This document shows, piece by piece, positions 8,567 to 17,314 of a stretch of 64,000 nt of DNA. Source of the DNA: JBKPNX01 sp046732855 (GTDB taxonomy: Bacteria; Pseudomonadota; Alphaproteobacteria; Geminicoccales; Geminicoccaceae); the NCBI GenBank assembly GCA_046732855.1, contig JBKPNX010000096.1, positions 11,071 to 75,070 on the forward strand, read 5' to 3'. The position numbers were made by a program, and so were the translations under genes. The notes under the pieces are model-generated. The model saw only the letters and a list, made by a program, of their open reading frames with translations, was not told the DNA's origin and searched no databases. Every line of letters starts with the position of its first letter. Positions within the stretch are counted from its first letter, which is position 1.

Positions 8567-9451
8567 ATGGCGACCAGGCAGGTGGAACCCGGCAGCACTC
8601 TGTCCAATGTGTCCTTGGCCGAGCGCGCCTATCGCATTCGGCGCAACGCGCTGCGCATGGGCGCCATCCAGGGCCAAGGCTACATCGCCCAGGCGCTCGG
8701 CGTCGCCGATGTGCTCGCGGTCGCCTACTTCCACGCCATGCGCTACCGGCCCGATGACCCCCACTGGGAGGAGCGCGACCGCTTCCTCTTGTCGATCGGC
8801 CACTACGCGATCGCGCTGTACGCAGCGCTGATCGAGGCAGGAATTCTGCCCGAGGACGAGATTGAGACCTATGGCACCGACGGCAGCCGGCTGCCCATGT
8901 CGGGCATGTCCGCGTACACCCCCGGCATGGAGATCACCGGCGGCTCGCTCGGTCACGGCCTCGGCATCGCGGTCGGCTTCTGCCTCGGGCTCAAGCGCAA
9001 AAGGTCCGAGGCGTTCGTCTACAACCTGTTCTCCGACGGCGAGCTCGGCGAAGGCTCGACCTGGGAGGCGGCCCTCGCGGCGCCCCGCTGGCGGCTGGAC
9101 AACCTGATCGGCCTCGTCGACGTGAACAATCAGCAGGCCGATGGTCCCTCGTCCCAGGTGACGGGGCTGGAGCCGCTCGCGGCGAAATGGGAGGCGTTCG
9201 GCTGGCACGCACAGCGGGTCGACGGCAACGACATCGATTCACTGGTGGCCGCTTTCGACCAGGCGCGCACGCTCGAGGAGCCGCGGCCGCGCATCATCAT
9301 CTGCGACACCAGGATGGCGAAGGGCGTGCCGTTCCTCGAGCAGCGCGAGATGACCCATTTTCTGCGCGTGGATGAGAGCGAATGGGACCAAGCGCTGGCC
9401 GTGCTCGACGCCAGCAGGCAGGCAGCTCTCGACCGAGGGAGTCAGCCATGA
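8567..9451 (+). CDS. Transketolase N-terminal (thiamine diphosphate-binding) subunit
   Basis: A 294-residue protein equal to the pyrophosphate-binding half of transketolase: DRFLLSIGHYAIALYAAL, GSLGHGLGIAVGFCLGLK, and the ThDP motif (FSDGELGEGSTWEAALAA through LIGLVDVNNQQADG). Full-length transketolases are about 650 residues; here the enzyme is split, as in several alphaproteobacterial and actinobacterial sugar-catabolism clusters. ATG 8567 follows an ACGGAG match. Its stop overlaps the next gene's start in ATGA, so the two halves are translationally coupled and presumably form one enzyme. Confidence 0.9.
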   Translation: MATRQVEPGSTLSNVSLAERAYRIRRNALRMGAIQGQGYIAQALGVADVLAVAYFHAMRYRPDDPHWEERDRFLLSIGHYAIALYAALIEAGILPEDEIETYGTDGSRLPMSGMSAYTPGMEITGGSLGHGLGIAVGFCLGLKRKRSEAFVYNLFSDGELGEGSTWEAALAAPRWRLDNLIGLVDVNNQQADGPSSQVTGLEPLAAKWEAFGWHAQRVDGNDIDSLVAAFDQARTLEEPRPRIIICDTRMAKGVPFLEQREMTHFLRVDESEWDQALAVLDASRQAALDRGSQP

Positions 9452-10485
9452 GCTTGCAGACGTCGCGCCCGCTGCCGGAGCAGGGCGAAGGCGGCATGCA
9501 GCAGCCGAAGAAACGGCTGACCACGTCGGCCATGATCGCCTCGCTTGCGGCGCCCGGCCAGCGCACCAGATCCGCGCCGTTCGGCCATGCCCTCGTGGCA
9601 GAGGCGGCGAAGCGGCCCGAAATCGTCGGCCTCACGGCGGATCTCGGCAAGTACACCGATTTGCATGTCTTCGCCAAGGCGCACCCGGACCGCTTCTACC
9701 AGATGGGCATGGCCGAGCAGCTGCTGATGAGCGCGGCCGCAGGGATGGCGCGTGAGGGCTTGATGCCGTTCGTGACCACCTACGCGGTGTTCGCCTCCCG
9801 CCGCGCCTACGACTTCATCTGCCTCGCGATTGCCGAGGAAAAGATGAACGTCAAGATCGTGTGCGCGCTGCCCGGGCTGACCACCGGCTACGGCCCGAGC
9901 CACCAGGCGACCGAGGACATCGCGATCTTCCGCGGCATGCCCAATCTCGCCGTGATCGACCCCTGCGATGCGCATGAGATCGAGCAGATCGTGCCTGCGA
10001 TCGCGGCGCATCCCGGCCCGGTCTACATGCGCCTGCTGCGCGGCGACGTGCCGCTGGTTCTGGACGAGCACGACTACCGCTTCGAGCTCGGCAAGGCGAA
10101 GCTGATCCGCGACGGCAAGGACGCGCTGGTCATCTCGTCCGGGTTCATGACGATGCGCGCGCTCGAGGCGGCCGAGCTGCTCAAGAAGGATCGCCTCGAC
10201 ATCGGGGTCCTGCACGTCTCGACGATCAAGCCGCTCGACGAGGCGACGATCAAGCGCGAGGCGGCGCGGAGCGGCCGGATGGTGATCGTGGCCGAGAACC
10301 ACACGATCGTGGGCGGTCTGGGCGAGGCGGTCGCCGCCGTGCTGCTGCGTTCCGGGGTCACCCCGAGCTTCCGGCAGATCGCGCTGCCGGATGAATTTTT
10401 GGATGCCGGCGCATTGCCGACCCTGCACGATCGCTACGGCATTTCCGCCGCGGCCATGGCGAGGACCATCAAGAGCTGGCTGTAG
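9448..10485 (+). CDS. Transketolase C-terminal (pyrimidine-binding) subunit
   Basis: A 345-residue partner of the preceding gene. It has the transketolase pyrimidine-binding fold (LTADLGKYTDLHVF, QMGMAEQLLMSAAAGMAREG, with the conserved Glu in MAEQ). The C-terminal transketolase domain follows (DALVISSGFMTMRALEAAE, VAENHTIVGGLGEAVA). The start ATG at 9448 lies inside the upstream stop codon region (ATGA), with GAGGGA upstream. It should complete a heteromeric ketol-transferase. The substrate may differ from the classical pentose phosphates, given its placement with an SDR and a hydroxyacid dehydrogenase; this is inference. Confidence 0.9.
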   Translation: MSLQTSRPLPEQGEGGMQQPKKRLTTSAMIASLAAPGQRTRSAPFGHALVAEAAKRPEIVGLTADLGKYTDLHVFAKAHPDRFYQMGMAEQLLMSAAAGMAREGLMPFVTTYAVFASRRAYDFICLAIAEEKMNVKIVCALPGLTTGYGPSHQATEDIAIFRGMPNLAVIDPCDAHEIEQIVPAIAAHPGPVYMRLLRGDVPLVLDEHDYRFELGKAKLIRDGKDALVISSGFMTMRALEAAELLKKDRLDIGVLHVSTIKPLDEATIKREAARSGRMVIVAENHTIVGGLGEAVAAVLLRSGVTPSFRQIALPDEFLDAGALPTLHDRYGISAAAMARTIKSWL

Positions 10486-10522
10486 GGCCGCTGCCGCCAT
10501 CGCCGCGGCCGCAGCAGGTCGC

Positions 10523-10553
10523 TTGACAGAGATCCGCGGCCGTGCACTAGCCT
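10523..10553 (+). promoter_or_regulatory. Candidate promoter upstream of the cyclase gene
   Basis: A perfect -35 hexamer TTGACA (10523-10528) lies just after the transketolase stop. The best -10 I can see is TAGCCT at 10548-10553 with a long 19-base spacer, so the match is one-sided. It is placed correctly to drive the cyclase gene that starts near 10588. Confidence 0.3.
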
Positions 10554-10587
10554 CGCTATTCAGGCGGAAACCAGGGGAGGGGGCGCA

Positions 10588-12391
10588 ATGCAAAACCGCT
10601 ACAGCTCACGTTGCACCGTCGGCGGCCAGCATCTTCTGGCTGATCGCGTCGGGATCGGCGGTCGCCCAATACAAGGTGCCGGATCCGGCATCGATCATTG
10701 ACCTCTCTCCGACCGTGTCGATGTCGCTCAAGCAGTCATGGCCGGGCGGGCAGCGACACCACCAGCCGGTGATCGTCCCTTACGTTCGACACGGGGCGAG
10801 CCCGTACACTGCGGATCTGATCATTGTCGACAACGATACCGCGACCCAGTTCGACTGCCCGCCGCATATGATGCCTGCCCAGGAGACCGGCCTGCCCAAT
10901 GCGGGCTACTGGGGCTTCATGACCTGCGACAAGGTGCCGGCCTGGCAGATGGTCGGGCAGGTGGTCAAGGTCGACGGCCGTGGGATCTACGACCAGGCGC
11001 CTAACGGCAAAAGCCCGATCTTTACGGCCGAGATGGTCAAGCAGACCGAGAAGGATCTCGGCCGCGAGCTCCGCCCGGGCGATGCGGTGCTCTACTGGAG
11101 CCACTACAACGATACGCGCGGCGCGCCCGGCGAGGACCCGAACCGTCTTCAGATCGACGTGCTGGAAGAGAAGGCGCCGGCGTGGCCCGGTCCCAACTTC
11201 GCGACCGGAGACTACGTCGGCAGCAAAGGGGTCACGATCGTCGGGCTGGACAGCCCGAGCATCGGGGCGTTCGGCGACCCGGACTATACCTATGAGGGAC
11301 CGCAGAGTTACCGCAGTCAGACCGGCAAGGCGATCGAGAGCCATCTCGGCGTGTTCAAGCACGGCGGGGTCGACGTCGAGGGGCTGATCCATCTGGACCA
11401 GGTGCCCAACGGCTCGATCTTCTTCGGGCTGCCAGTGAAGATCCAGGATACCCCGACGGCTCAGACCCGGGCCGCCGCGATCACCGACCCAGAGCTTGCC
11501 GAGGCCCTGGCGCGGGCGATCCGGGCCCATCGGGTGGTCGATCTGTCCGTGCTCAACGGCGACAACCTGCCCGTCTATTGGCTCGGTGCTGGGGTGGGCA
11601 ACTTCGCATTCCCATTTGAGCGGATCAGGGAGGTGGTGAACTACCGGGACTATGCGCCCTACTGGGTGAACTCGCAGATCATGGATTCGCGCACAGGCAC
11701 GCACATTTCGCCCCCGGCCCACTACGGTCTGCCGCCGGGCTTCAGCGTCGACGACTACGCGCCCGAGGTCCAGGCTTGGGCGCGCGAGTTCGAAGGGAAA
11801 TACGGTCCGATCCAAAACACCAAAGTGACCTCGGATAAGGTGCCGGTGGCGCAGATGATGGGGCCGGCGCGGGTGATCGATGTCCGCCATCTGATCGGCA
11901 CGACCGACGAGGCGTCATGGCCCGCCTCGCCGCCGATCACGGTGCAGGACGTGCAGGCGCACGAGAAGCAGTACGGCGAGCTGCGGGCCGGGGAGGTCGT
12001 GATATTTCAGACCGGGCACACCGATGCGCATTTCGGGACGATGCTTCGCGGCCGTCTCGAGCGGACCCTCAAGGCGCCGCTCGACGGCAAGACGGAAGGT
12101 TGGCCTGCGGTCACGCCCGAGGTCGTACGGTACCTCGCCGGCAAGGGCGTGAAGCACATCGCGATCGATGCGCCATCGGCGGGTTCGGTCAATCCCAAGG
12201 AGCGGGCGATGACCTACTGGAGCGCCGCTAACGAGGGAGTGATCTTCACCGAATATCTGATCAATGTCGGGGAGCTGCCGGCGACCGGCGGGTTTTACGT
12301 CTTCCTCAATCCGAAGATCGAGAACAACCACGGCGGCCCCGGCCGCGCGATCGGCATTCTTCCGGTCGGCACTGGCCAGGCTCGGAGCTGA
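10588..12391 (+). CDS. Exported protein with two cyclase (kynurenine formamidase-like) domains; start region apparently frameshifted
   Basis: The product of about 600 residues contains two tandem PF04199-type cyclase domains. The first has IIDLSPTVSMSLKQSWPGG and a metal-site-like stretch DNDTATQFDCPPHMM; the second has VVDLSVLNGDNLPVYW and DSRTGTHISPPAHYG. Such proteins are metal-dependent hydrolases of amide or ester bonds. A signal-peptide-like stretch (AASIFWLIASGSAVAQ) precedes the first domain. The only ATG with a good Shine-Dalgarno (GGGGAGGGGG, ATG 10588) is in a different frame from the domains and would stop after about 38 residues. The span 10588-12391 has one base too many for a single frame. 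A base insertion between 10590 and 10640, or an unusual start such as TTG 10523, would explain this. The domain part is certain, the start is not. Confidence 0.7.
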
Positions 12392-12661
12392 ACGTCGTGA
12401 GGCCGGGGGGGTGCGAGCGAGCTCGCCAGACCTCGCCATCAGGGACGATGCCGGGCAGTCGCCGATCAGGGCCGATGACCAGAAGCCGGGAGCGGGGCGA
12501 CCGCTGCGGGCGTGATTACCCGCTGTGTCGGTCGGATTGCGCTGGGCTAACTTCGTCGACGGCACCGGGCGGCTGCCCTCGATAGCGCGCCGACCTTACC
12601 GTGCTCGCTCTGTTCGCGTAGGTTCGGGCGCTGACGCTGAATCGAGCGCGGAGGCCGCCGC

Positions 12662-13642
12662 ATGACCAGCCGCCACGATCGACCCGCGCGCATCGTGTTC
12701 CTCGACCGCGAGACACTGTCGCCCCAGACCCGGCTGCGCGCGCCCGCATTCCCGCATGAGCTCGAGGTGTATGAACGCACGGCGCCCGACGAGGTCGCGG
12801 AGCGCATTGCCAGCGCCGACGTGGTGATCACCAACAAGGTGCCGCTGCGGCGCGACTCGATTGGCGGCGCAAAGCGGCTACGTCTGATCGCGGTCGCCGC
12901 GACCGGGACCGACGTGGTCGACCTGGAAACATGCGCCGCCGCGGGCGTCACGGTCAGCAACATCCGCGACTACGCGGTCCACACCGTGCCGGAGCACACG
13001 TTCGCGCTGATCCTCGCGCTCCGTCTCAGCATTCTCGCCTATCGCGACTCCGTCGCCCGCGGCCGCTGGCAGGAAGCCGGCCAGTTCTGCTACTTCGACC
13101 ATCCGATCCGTGATCTCGCCGGTTCGACACTCGGGGTCATCGGCGACGGCAGCATCGGGCAGGCCGTGGCCGAGCTCGGCAAAGCGTTCGGCATGCGCAC
13201 CCTGTTCTCGGCGTATAAGGGCACGACCGGGATGGGGCCGCTGTACACCCCGTTCGAGGAGCTGCTGCGGATCAGCGACGTGGTCACGCTACATGCTCCG
13301 TTGATGGCGTCCACGCGCGGCATGATCGGCCGCCCCGAGTTCGCGCTGATGGAGCGGCGCCCGCTGCTGATCAACACGGCGCGCGGCGGGCTGGTCGACG
13401 AGGCTGCCCTCGAGGAGGCCTTGACCGGCGGGCAGATCGCGGGCGCGGGTTTCGACGTCGCCACGAGCGAGCCGCCGCCCGCCGATCATCCTCTGATGCG
13501 TCTGCTCAGCTTGCCGAACTTCATCCTGACCCCGCATACCGCCTGGGCGAGCCAGGAGGCGGTGCAAAGCCTGGCCGACCAGCTGATCGACAACATCGAG
13601 GCGTTCTGGGCGGGCGCGCCGCGCAACGTCGTGACCTCGTGA
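12662..13642 (+). CDS. D-2-hydroxyacid dehydrogenase (glycerate/hydroxypyruvate dehydrogenase type)
   Basis: A 326-residue NAD-dependent dehydrogenase. The Rossmann motif is slightly changed: LGVIGDGSIGQAVAELGKAFGM has GDGSIG where GxGxxG is usual, which still satisfies the pattern. The catalytic residues are in place: Arg in NTARGGLVDEAAL, Glu in the DVATSEPPP segment, and His in LTPHTAWAS. The N-terminal substrate domain has ATGTDVVDL. It resembles HprA-type hydroxypyruvate/glycerate dehydrogenases. It is separated from the cyclase by 270 bases with no other gene, and GCGGAGG lies upstream of ATG 12662. It may feed products of the transketolase/SDR pathway into glycerate, by inference. Confidence 0.88.
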   Translation: MTSRHDRPARIVFLDRETLSPQTRLRAPAFPHELEVYERTAPDEVAERIASADVVITNKVPLRRDSIGGAKRLRLIAVAATGTDVVDLETCAAAGVTVSNIRDYAVHTVPEHTFALILALRLSILAYRDSVARGRWQEAGQFCYFDHPIRDLAGSTLGVIGDGSIGQAVAELGKAFGMRTLFSAYKGTTGMGPLYTPFEELLRISDVVTLHAPLMASTRGMIGRPEFALMERRPLLINTARGGLVDEAALEEALTGGQIAGAGFDVATSEPPPADHPLMRLLSLPNFILTPHTAWASQEAVQSLADQLIDNIEAFWAGAPRNVVTS

Positions 13643-13877
13643 GGGGCGGCGCGTCGCCGGGGCGAACACCGGTCACGCCGGATCGTTTCCTGGCATCTCA
13701 CTCTCGAGCAGTGATTTCTGAGCCTGAACGGGGCGCCACGCCAGGCAGTCCGCGCCGTAGCGGGCTCTTGGTCCAGGTCGAAGGGAGCGACCAGGGCGAG
13801 GGCCTCTCGACGACTGCCGCGTCGGCCAGGCGGCGCGATCCGTTAGCGGTCCAACAATCGCAGCATGGCAGCGGCCC

Positions 13878-14609
13878 ATGATGGAGTTTCTGACCGATCC
13901 GGACGTCTGGGCGAGCCTGCTCACGCTCACCGCGCTCGAGATCGTGCTCGGCATCGACAATCTGATCTTCCTGTCGATCGTCTCAGGCCGGCTGCCCGAG
14001 CACCAGCAGCGCCTCGCGCGTCATATCGGCCTGGCGCTGGCGCTGCTCGGCCGAATCGCTCTCTTGTTCAGTCTGACCTGGATCATCGGGCTGACCGAGC
14101 CGGTCCTGACCATCCTCGGCTTCGATCTGTCCTGGCGCGACATCGTGCTGATGGGCGGCGGCCTGTTCCTGCTGGTCAAAGGGACGATGGAGACGCACCA
14201 CATGCTCGAAGGGCACGAGGAGGGCGCCTCGGTCGGCACCATCACCTTCTTCTCGGCGGTGGTGCAGATCCTCATTCTGGACGTGGTGTTCGCGCTCGAC
14301 TCGATCATCACGGCGGTCGGTCTGGCGCAGCACCTGTCAGTCATGATCACGGCCGTGGTGATCGCCATGATCGTGATGCTGGTGGCGGCGGGCCCCGTTG
14401 GCGATTTCGTTAACCGTCACCCGACGGTCAAGATGCTGGCCTTGAGCTTCTTGTTGCTGGTCGGCGTGGCGCTGATCGCCGACGGCCTGCATTTCCACAT
14501 ACCGCGCGGCTATCTGTATTTCGCGATCGCTTTCTCGGCCGCGGTCGAGGGGCTCAACCTCTGGGCCGCGAGCGCGCGCAGGAAGCGGCGGGCGGCGCAG
14601 CAGAGGTAG
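13878..14609 (+). CDS. TerC family integral membrane protein
   Basis: A 243-residue protein with about seven hydrophobic helices. The two TerC signatures with intramembrane acidic residues are clear: LEIVLGIDNLIFLSIVSGR near the N-terminus and ILILDVVFALDSIITAVG in the middle. The end is a short basic tail (ARRKRRAAQQR). Members of this family are linked to manganese or other metal export and metal loading of secreted proteins, and some to tellurite resistance. The 235 bases before it hold no gene. The start is ATG 13878 or the adjacent ATG 13881. Confidence 0.88.
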   Translation: MMEFLTDPDVWASLLTLTALEIVLGIDNLIFLSIVSGRLPEHQQRLARHIGLALALLGRIALLFSLTWIIGLTEPVLTILGFDLSWRDIVLMGGGLFLLVKGTMETHHMLEGHEEGASVGTITFFSAVVQILILDVVFALDSIITAVGLAQHLSVMITAVVIAMIVMLVAAGPVGDFVNRHPTVKMLALSFLLLVGVALIADGLHFHIPRGYLYFAIAFSAAVEGLNLWAASARRKRRAAQQR

Positions 14610-14813
14610 GGCCGACGGCGGGATCTCGACGCCAGAGCCATGCCCCTGTCAGGAATGCTCGGTGGCGGAGTTCGCTCGAGGTCGCAGCCTCGGGTGAGGG
14701 CCGCGGGGGCTCGGAATTGCCGCCATGCATCGCCATCTCTTCGTCCGGTGCGGCGGCGCTTGGTTGCGGAGGCCGGCATGCTTGAGCGAGAAGATCGCGA
14801 ATCGGAGGTCATC

Positions 14814-15134
14814 ATGGCGCACTATCTGGTGCGAGCGCGCCCCAGGCGGGGCAAGCTGGAGGAACTGCAGGCGCAGCTGCGCGCTGACGCCTACGTCGAT
14901 CTCCAGCCGTTCGGGCGGGCGCTGACCCGGGGGCTACGCGGCGCCCGCATTGAAGGTGAGGGCGCAGCGTGGGAGGAGGAGGACTACTGCTCGCCACCGC
15001 TTGCCGAAGAGCGCGCCGCCGTGCTCGACGCACACTTTGAAGACATTACAGTCGAGCCGGTCGCTCCGGGTGAAGGCTGGCAGCGGATCGAGAGTTTGCC
15101 GCCGCTGTTCCCGGACCTGCAGCGGACCGGCTGA
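14814..15134 (+). CDS. Conserved hypothetical protein (about 106 aa)
   Basis: A soluble protein with a regular start MAHYLVRARPRRGKLEELQ and a conserved-looking core: PFGRALTRGLRGARI, WEEEDYCSPPLAEERAAVLD and GEGWQRIESLPPLFPDL. The pattern reminds me of an uncharacterised proteobacterial family that shares the EEDYCSPPLA segment, but I can name no function. ATG 14814 has CGGAGG upstream. ATG 14778, twelve codons earlier, also has GGAGG and cannot be excluded. It stands alone between terC and aidB. Confidence 0.65.
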   Translation: MAHYLVRARPRRGKLEELQAQLRADAYVDLQPFGRALTRGLRGARIEGEGAAWEEEDYCSPPLAEERAAVLDAHFEDITVEPVAPGEGWQRIESLPPLFPDLQRTG

Positions 15135-15306
15135 CACCGATCGGCTCCAGCCTAGTGGCCGGAGGTTGACCGCGCCGGTGCACATGCCGCGGCCCGAGCG
15201 AGCGCGGACGCGGTCACGTTAGCACTCCGTCAACAACCTCGACTTAGATGAGCCCAGACCCACGAGTCGTTCCGCGCGGCCCGACCGGCCGGCGGGAGGA
15301 TCGGCG

Positions 15307-16959
15307 ATGACCGCAGCTGTGCCCCCCTTCCTCACTCACGAAGTCACCAACCAGCCGCCGCCGCTCGAAGGCGTCAACTGGTTCGAACAGGACCGCGCGC
15401 TGGTCGAGGCGGTCGAGCGCGAGGGCGGCGCCTGGGGCAAGGAGCGCTTGAGCCGGTTCGGCGCGTGGCTCGCGCAACCGGCGACGATCCGGCTTGGCGA
15501 GCAGGCCAACCGCCAGCCGCCGCAGCTGCGCAGCCACGACCGCTTCGGCCATCGCATCGACGAGGTCGAGTTCCACCCCGCCTGGCACGAGTTGCTCGGC
15601 CGCGCCGTGGCCGAGCAGGTGCACGCGCTGCCCTGGAGCGACGGTCGGCCCGGCGCCCACGTAGTGCGCGCGGCTTCCGCCTTCCTGCTCAACCAGGTGG
15701 AAAGCGGCGTCTGCTGCCCGCTGGCCATGACCTTCGCCGCCCCCGCAGCGCTCGGCGATGCGCCGGCTCTGGCCGGCGACTGGCTGCCCAAGATCCTCTC
15801 AAGCACCTACGACGCGCGGCCGGGGCCTGCCGCCGAGAAGAGCGGCGTGCTGATCGGCATGGCGATGACCGAGAAGCAGGGCGGCTCCGACGTGCGCGCC
15901 AATACCACCGAGGCGCGCGCGCTCGGCAATGGCACGTACGAGCTGATCGGTCACAAATGGTTCTGCTCTGCGCCCAATTCGGACGGCTTTTTGACCCTGG
16001 CCCAGGCCCCGGCCGGCCTGAGCTGCTTCCTGGTGCCGCGCTGGCGGCCTGACGGCACCCGCAACGCCATGCTGATCCAGCGCCTCAAGGACAAGCTCGG
16101 CAACCGCTCCAACGCTTCGGCCGAGATCGAGTACGCGGGCGCGCTGGCCTGGCTGGTCGGCGAGGAGGGCCATGGCGTGCGCACCATCATCAAGATGGTC
16201 CACCACACCCGGCTTGACGCCGCGATCAGTTCTGCCGCGCTAATGCGTCAGGCGCTCGCCCAGGCGCTGCACCACGCGGCCCATCGCATCGCCTTCGAGC
16301 GCCGGCTGATCGACCAGCCGCTGATGCGGAACGTGCTCGCCGACCTCGCCCTCGAGGTCGAGGGCGCGACCGCGCTGACCCTGCGGCTGGCACGTGCGTT
16401 CGATCAGAGCGGTCAGGATGCGGCCGAGCGCGACTTCGCCCGCCTGGCGACCGCAATCGCCAAATACTGGATCAGCAAGCGCGCGCCGATGATGGTAGCC
16501 GAGGCGCTGGAATGCCTGGGCGGCAATGGCTACGTCGAGGAATCGATCATGCCACGCCTGTACCGCGAGGCGCCGGTCAACTCGATCTGGGAAGGTGCCG
16601 GCAACGTCATCTGCCTGGATGTGCTGCGCGCGCTCACGCGCGAGCCGGACAGCCTCGAGGCGCTGCTAGCGGAGCTGAACCGGGCGCGCGGCGCCGATCT
16701 GCGGCTCGATGGCCGACTCGTCCGGCTCACCAATTCCCTTGCCGACCAGAACTCGCTCGAACCGCGCGCCCGCCAGCTGGTCGAGCAGCTGGCGCTCGCG
16801 CTGCAGGCATCGGTCCTGGTGCAACATGCGCCTGCCGCAGTAGCCGATGCGTTCTGCGTCTCGCGCCTGTCGGACAACCCGGGGCGCCAGTTCGGCAGTC
16901 TGCCGAACGGCTTCGATCTGGCCGCGATCTGCGCACGGGCCATGCCGGCGCTCGAATAG
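15307..16959 (+). CDS. aidB: AidB-like acyl-CoA dehydrogenase family protein
   Basis: A 550-residue flavoprotein, close in length to E. coli AidB (541). AidB features are present: the N-terminal TNQPPPLEGVNWFEQDRAL, AMTEKQGGSDVRANTT for FAD binding, and GHKWFCSAPNSDGFLTLAQ. The C-terminal ECLGGNGYVEESIMPRLYRE stretch is followed by NSIWEGAGNV, which carries the catalytic-Glu region. AidB binds DNA and FAD, is induced by alkylation in E. coli, and has isovaleryl-CoA dehydrogenase activity. No other alkylation-repair (Ada) gene is in the window, so regulation cannot be inferred. Confidence 0.92.
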   Translation: MTAAVPPFLTHEVTNQPPPLEGVNWFEQDRALVEAVEREGGAWGKERLSRFGAWLAQPATIRLGEQANRQPPQLRSHDRFGHRIDEVEFHPAWHELLGRAVAEQVHALPWSDGRPGAHVVRAASAFLLNQVESGVCCPLAMTFAAPAALGDAPALAGDWLPKILSSTYDARPGPAAEKSGVLIGMAMTEKQGGSDVRANTTEARALGNGTYELIGHKWFCSAPNSDGFLTLAQAPAGLSCFLVPRWRPDGTRNAMLIQRLKDKLGNRSNASAEIEYAGALAWLVGEEGHGVRTIIKMVHHTRLDAAISSAALMRQALAQALHHAAHRIAFERRLIDQPLMRNVLADLALEVEGATALTLRLARAFDQSGQDAAERDFARLATAIAKYWISKRAPMMVAEALECLGGNGYVEESIMPRLYREAPVNSIWEGAGNVICLDVLRALTREPDSLEALLAELNRARGADLRLDGRLVRLTNSLADQNSLEPRARQLVEQLALALQASVLVQHAPAAVADAFCVSRLSDNPGRQFGSLPNGFDLAAICARAMPALE

Positions 16960-17314
16960 GTGGAGGCCGCGCCCGCCTGACGCTCCTGTCAGCGCTGCCG
17001 CGGGCGCGAGGCCAACCACCTGTGGCGGCGCGGAACGGCGTCGTCAGCCACCCCGAAGTCTGGTTCGCCGTGCCACGTCCCGTCCAGCCCGAAGCTAGCA
17101 TTGCCGCATCGCGCCCTGTATAGAGAAGCGTTCGGCGGAGGCACCGAACCGTCCGGCGGCCCCGCGCGCCGCTGAGGCGATACGTGTTGGGGCGCCTGGC
17201 AGACGCAAAGCGGCGCCGCGATCCATCGGCCGATCGACGGGGCCGCGCTGCTTGGCTCGGGACGGCCGGCGAGGTAAGCGGCCGCCCGTGCTCGGGGCCA
17301 GGGAGAGCACGGCG
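16960..17314 (+). other. Intergenic region between aidB and the acyl-CoA synthetase operon
   Basis: These 355 bases hold no frame I believe in. They must carry the promoter of the five-gene transport operon, but I see no convincing -35/-10 pair. The only clear element is the Shine-Dalgarno GGGAGAG before ATG 17315. Confidence 0.5.
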
